A stretch of 9,068 nucleotides of DNA, taken from assembly GCA_047634635.1 (NCBI GenBank), contig JBLIIE010000193.1, positions 1 to 9,068 of the forward strand, written 5' to 3'. This document shows, piece after piece, positions 6,218 through 9,068 of the stretch. The DNA comes from Granulosicoccus sp047634635. GTDB lineage: Bacteria; Pseudomonadota; Gammaproteobacteria; Granulosicoccales; Granulosicoccaceae. The stretch's first letter is position 1, and each line of letters starts with the position of its first letter. The translations under genes were made by a program, and so were the position numbers. The notes beneath the pieces were generated by a model. That model was given only the letters and a program-made list of their open reading frames with translations, ran no database searches and was not told where the DNA came from.

Positions 6218-7432
6218 CTAAACCCTTCGTGGACGCGTCAAACCGAGCATGGAAATACATCCCACAACAGGGCCAGCGGCCAGAACGCAAAACAGGAAGG
6301 GCCAGCCAAACCGCTCTGCAACAAACGGCGTCAATTGAACAGTAAATATTGTAAGGGCAAATCCAAGCGCTGTTTGCAAAGACATTAAACTGCCAACCAT
6401 TTCCGTGGGTGCCAAATCTGCAACCAACGCTGAAAACTGAGCCGAGTCCGGAATAACAGACAACCCCCATAGAACAAACACTGCAGCCATCAGTGGCGCT
6501 GAACCTGCAAACACGACAGCTGCCAAAACAGCCGAACACGCGCTAACGATCATTGCCACAATGGTTAGCTCTGCCTTGCCGATTCTATCAGCCAGCCGTC
6601 CCGCAAACGGACATAGCAGGGCTCCTGAAGCAATCGCGAAGAAAGCGGTCAATTTAGACCATTCCACGGCGCGCTCTTCTGGCATCTGGAACAGATAGGA
6701 AGCTGCGGCGGCTGGTGCAATCCAGGCCCACAAGGCATAGAGCTCCCACATATGACCTAGGTATCCGATAAACGCCCTTCTGAGTTTTGTATCGGTCCAT
6801 GCGAGTATAACCAGCCGTGGATTCATCTTTGGCTGAGATGAGTGGTAAGGACCCAATGCCGTAAACATGACAAGCACCGCCGCGACCATGGCCAGTATCG
6901 ATGCCAGCAAGGTAGTCAGCTGCCAGTTTGAACCACCCAACCACGCTAGAAGATGTGGCGATGCTGAACCAAGTGTTAGTCCACCCACCAGCAGTCCAAC
7001 GAGCCAGCCCCGATCTTCTTTTCCCCAACCTACAGCTATTTTCATACCGACTGGGTAAACACCTGCCAGACATCCGCCCGTAAGAAAACGTAAAACAATA
7101 CTGAACTCGTTTCCAGGTTCAATAACCAGCTGGAGCGCGTTTAATAGTGCCGCCAATAGCGCAGACGATGCAAAAACCCGCCTCGGATCGAGCCGGTCTG
7201 CAATGCCGGAGATAGCCACATAGATTGCGCCAAACACAAAGCCTGCAGGCACTGCAGAAACGAGCAGTGCCGACGACACAGGGCTTAAATCTATCTGACG
7301 CCCCAGCTCCACCAATGTCGCTGAAGACACAAACCACAGCGTCATCGCAGCCACTTCTGCCAGTACCAGCAGAATGATGGACGTTGTCTTAAGGGGCAAT
7401 CGGGAATTCCCGTTCACACCAGAGAACAACAC
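6218..7432 (-). CDS. Major facilitator superfamily (MFS) transporter
   Basis: This 404-residue protein is dominated by about 12 hydrophobic helices in two halves, starting with TSIILLVLAEVAAMTLWFVSS (17-37) and ending with FLFCVLAAGPVVGCISMLGL (379-398). The MFS loop 2-3 motif appears as GIADRLDPRR (76-85) and is repeated between helices 8 and 9 as GRLADRIGKA (278-287), the normal two-fold signature. A distinctive GYLGHMWELYALWAW (223-237) lies in the middle helices. It is an inner-membrane secondary transporter; substrate and direction cannot be read from sequence. The start is a GTG at 7432, six bases after the lpd stop, so translation is probably coupled to lpd. A GTG at codon 6 is an alternative, while internal Mets fall inside the first helix. 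A GMC oxidoreductase follows after 57 bp and may act on the imported compound. Confidence 0.9.
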   Translation of the reverse strand: MLFSGVNGNSRLPLKTTSIILLVLAEVAAMTLWFVSSATLVELGRQIDLSPVSSALLVSAVPAGFVFGAIYVAISGIADRLDPRRVFASSALLAALLNALQLVIEPGNEFSIVLRFLTGGCLAGVYPVGMKIAVGWGKEDRGWLVGLLVGGLTLGSASPHLLAWLGGSNWQLTTLLASILAMVAAVLVMFTALGPYHSSQPKMNPRLVILAWTDTKLRRAFIGYLGHMWELYALWAWIAPAAAASYLFQMPEERAVEWSKLTAFFAIASGALLCPFAGRLADRIGKAELTIVAMIVSACSAVLAAVVFAGSAPLMAAVFVLWGLSVIPDSAQFSALVADLAPTEMVGSLMSLQTALGFALTIFTVQLTPFVAERFGWPFLFCVLAAGPVVGCISMLGLTRPRRV

Positions 7433-7438
7433 GGTTGT

Positions 7439-8878
7439 TTAACCGCGCTTTTTACGATTAGCGATATGAATGGCACGTCCGTCAGCAGCCAAAGCCGCTT
7501 CGTGCATCGCTTCAGACAGAGTCGGGTGTGCATGAATAGTGTGAGCAATGTCTTCCACTGTTGCTTCGAACTCCATGGCAAGTACCGATTGCGCCAATAG
7601 CTCAGAGGCACTAGGCCCGATTAGATGTGCACCCAAAACTCTGTCATTGGATTTATCGCGAATAATCTTGACCAACCCGGTGGTGTCACCTTTAGCCTTT
7701 GCACGACCGCTGGCAGCAAAAGGGAAACTACCCACTTGGTAGTCAACCCCTTCGCTTTTGAGTTGCTCTTCAGTCTTGCCCACCCAAGCAACTTCCGGGT
7801 GCGTATAAATGACGTTAGGCATCACATCGTAGTTGAGGGATGCGTTTTCACCAGAGATACGCTCGGCGACCATAACGCCTTCTTCGGACCCTTTGTGTGC
7901 CAGCATAGGACCACGCACAACATCACCAATGGCATACACGCCTGGTACATTCGTTTCACAATAGTCATTCACGTGAAACAAACCTCTTTCGTCCTGCTGC
8001 ACGTCAGCCTCTGATGTGCAGACGTCATCCGTGAAAGCACGCCGGCCAACAGCCACAATCAATTTGTCGAAAGTCTGTTCGTGACTACCATCAGCATCCT
8101 GGTAAGTAACGACGACTTTGCCACCTTGCACTTTACTGCCCATAACTCGGGTATTCAGGCGAATTTCCATACCTTGCTTGGTAAACGCCCGGTCAGCCTC
8201 TCTAGCAACAGCCTTATCCACCATCGGCAAAAACGTGTCCTGGGCTTCCAGCAAAACCACACTTGACCCCATACGGCGCCACACACTACCCAGCTCCAAA
8301 CCAATGACACCTGCACCAATGACGCAAATACTCCCAGGTATGGCCTGCCAGTCCAGCGCTCCTGCAGAATCGACAACGATGTCGCCCTCTAATGGTGTTG
8401 CAGACAAATTAATCGGTACAGAACCTGTTGCGATAATAACGTTCTCAGCGGCATACAAAGCTTCCTTGCCGTCAAGCGCTGTGACCTTGACGTTCTTATC
8501 AGCCTGCAATTGACCGCTGCCTTGAAGCCAGTCAATACCATTCTGCTTGAATAACATTTCGATTCCGCCGGTCAGCTCCTGGACAATTTTGTCTTTGCGG
8601 CCAATCATCTTTGGAACATCGACGGAGACTTCACCCACAATGATTCCAAGGTCAGAAAAATTGTGTTTGGCTGTGTCGTATAATTCTGTGGCCTCAAGCA
8701 ACGCCTTGGAAGGAATGCAACCGACATTCAAACAAGTACCGCCAAGCGCTGGCTTTTGCTGCTTGTTAATCCATTTTTCGACACAGGCGGTTTTGAGCCC
8801 GAGTTGAGCTGCTCGAATTGCGGCTACATAACCGGCGGGGCCGCCGCCAATCACTATCACATCGTACGCATCAGCCAT
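7439..8878 (-). CDS. lpd: Dihydrolipoamide dehydrogenase (E3 of 2-oxo-acid dehydrogenase complexes)
   Basis: E3 reoxidises dihydrolipoyl groups of the E2 core with FAD, the redox disulfide and NAD+, serving 2-oxoglutarate and related dehydrogenase complexes in the cytosol. The 479 residues contain the FAD motif GGGPAG (11-16), the active disulfide in GGTCLNVGCIPSK (C49, C54), the NAD-binding GAGVIGLELG (188-197), a second FAD contact in YAIGDVV (315-321), and the interface motif HAHPTLSE with catalytic H451 and E456. The N-terminal region with GLKTACVEK and KPALGGTC resembles Pseudomonas LpdG, the 2-oxoglutarate dehydrogenase E3, so sucA-sucB would be expected just beyond the right edge; this is inference. 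The ATG at 8878 has AGGA six bases upstream (8888-8885). The protein appears complete with no missing catalytic residue. An MFS gene begins six bases after its stop. Confidence 0.97.
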   Translation of the reverse strand: MADAYDVIVIGGGPAGYVAAIRAAQLGLKTACVEKWINKQQKPALGGTCLNVGCIPSKALLEATELYDTAKHNFSDLGIIVGEVSVDVPKMIGRKDKIVQELTGGIEMLFKQNGIDWLQGSGQLQADKNVKVTALDGKEALYAAENVIIATGSVPINLSATPLEGDIVVDSAGALDWQAIPGSICVIGAGVIGLELGSVWRRMGSSVVLLEAQDTFLPMVDKAVAREADRAFTKQGMEIRLNTRVMGSKVQGGKVVVTYQDADGSHEQTFDKLIVAVGRRAFTDDVCTSEADVQQDERGLFHVNDYCETNVPGVYAIGDVVRGPMLAHKGSEEGVMVAERISGENASLNYDVMPNVIYTHPEVAWVGKTEEQLKSEGVDYQVGSFPFAASGRAKAKGDTTGLVKIIRDKSNDRVLGAHLIGPSASELLAQSVLAMEFEATVEDIAHTIHAHPTLSEAMHEAALAADGRAIHIANRKKRG

Positions 8879-8884
8879 GATTGA

Positions 8885-8888
8885 TCCT
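8885..8888 (-). promoter_or_regulatory. Ribosome binding site of lpd
   Basis: AGGA on the minus strand lies six bases before the ATG at 8878. It is the best-placed Shine-Dalgarno among the minus-strand genes here and fixes the lpd start. Confidence 0.75.
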
Positions 8889-8910
8889 GGTAATTTAGAT
8901 GTTAAAACAG

Positions 8911-8933
8911 AAAATATCGCTACATTATAGCGA
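8911..8933 (-). promoter_or_regulatory. Small hairpin with T-rich tail overlapping a perfect TATAAT, upstream of lpd
   Basis: On the minus strand TCGCTA (8933-8928), a TAATG loop and TAGCGA (8922-8917) form a six-base-pair stem followed by TATTTT, and then CTGTTTT. This looks like a short intrinsic terminator or attenuator 32 bases before the lpd ATG. The same bases contain TATAAT (8929-8924), a perfect -10 box placed 45 bases before lpd, though no good -35 lies 16-18 bases upstream. Sequence alone cannot decide between promoter and terminator/attenuator. Confidence 0.4.
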
Positions 8934-8988
8934 CCTCACGGCCACAAGCCTGAGAAACCCTGTTCCAAGGTTCTTTACGTACAGACAT
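8920..8988 (-). CDS. Possible 22-residue small ORF in the lpd leader
   Basis: An ATG at 8988-8986 follows GGAG (8997-8994) at an ideal five-base spacing and opens 22 codons (starting MSVRKEPWNRVSQ) that stop at TAG 8922-8920, inside the 3' arm of the hairpin upstream of lpd. The product has no recognisable domain, hydrophobic stretch or run of one amino acid. The frame stays open beyond the ATG to the right edge of the window, so it could instead be the tail of a longer reading frame or simply non-coding leader. Confidence is low; the ribosome site and its placement against the hairpin are the only support. Confidence 0.2.
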   Translation of the reverse strand: MSVRKEPWNRVSQACGREVAIM

Positions 8989-9067
8989 CAATGCTCCGAT
9001 AGCGTTCCGTTCCGGCCTGCTCCTTAATGAGGCACATAGGAACCGCTTTGTGGCCAGCGTACGTAAA
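8940..9067. repeat. Two interleaved inverted repeats upstream of lpd
   Basis: GGCCACAA (8940-8947) recurs inverted as TTGTGGCC (9048-9055), and TTTACGTAC (8974-8982) recurs inverted as GTACGTAAA (9059-9067). The order is A-B-A'-B', so the pairs cannot both form one nested hairpin; a pseudoknot, alternative folds or chance are possible. The right copy touches the window edge, so the element may be longer than seen. No gene is recognised in 8989-9068. Confidence 0.4.
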
Positions 9068-9068
9068 A

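Noticed and set aside
6654..7073. 139-codon minus-strand frame inside the MFS gene
   Set aside because: It overlaps the MFS frame completely, has no hydrophobic or domain pattern of its own, and is an out-of-frame shadow.
1..9068. CRISPR arrays, tRNA/rRNA genes, insertion sequences, phage or defence genes
   Set aside because: I looked for regularly spaced repeats, cloverleaf-like stretches, transposase or integrase motifs and terminal repeats and found none; every long frame is a recognisable housekeeping, envelope or metabolic gene.

Overview
The window reads as chromosomal DNA of a gammaproteobacterium. The evidence is a gmk gene followed on the same strand by rpoZ, a Pseudomonas LpdG-like lipoamide dehydrogenase, an outer-membrane phospholipase A (OMPLA) and a periplasmic Cu,Zn superoxide dismutase, in DNA of balanced base composition. 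The genus cannot be fixed from this sequence. I see no tRNA, rRNA, CRISPR array, insertion sequence, integrase or toxin-antitoxin pair. Most genes are on the minus strand, so the window runs biologically from right to left. Only the thioredoxin-like/glycosyltransferase pair (902-2472) is on the plus strand.

Left part: the first 25 codons of rpoZ (1-76) and complete gmk (197-820) are both on the minus strand. Divergent from gmk is a two-gene plus-strand unit: a thioredoxin/AhpC-TSA-fold protein with a CNHC site (902-1453) and a family 2 glycosyltransferase with an added Rossmann-like C-terminal module (1441-2472). The two overlap and are probably translationally coupled. The unit ends at a strong bidirectional hairpin (2523-2566), which it shares with the convergent sodC.

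Middle: sodC (2594-3115) encodes an exported Cu,Zn superoxide dismutase in which one zinc-ligand His appears to be Glu. Upstream of it is a 302-bp gap. Next is a pldA-type OMPLA (3418-4422) with intact catalytic residues and, unexpectedly, a lipoprotein signal peptide.

Right part: lpd (7439-8878), an MFS transporter (6218-7432, six bases after lpd) and a GMC-family FAD oxidoreductase (4538-6160) lie head to tail and may be co-transcribed. Lpd is the E3 subunit of 2-oxo-acid dehydrogenase complexes. The transporter and oxidoreductase would suit uptake and oxidation of an alcohol-type substrate, but the substrate is unknown. Upstream of lpd is a 190-bp leader-like stretch with a possible 22-codon ORF, a small hairpin with a T-rich tail overlapping a perfect TATAAT, and two interleaved inverted repeats.

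Overall the content is mostly housekeeping and envelope genes. I do not see a novel defence, mobile or biosynthetic system. The best leads are the lipobox on OMPLA, the altered SodC zinc site, the lpd leader, and the odd gene pairings.
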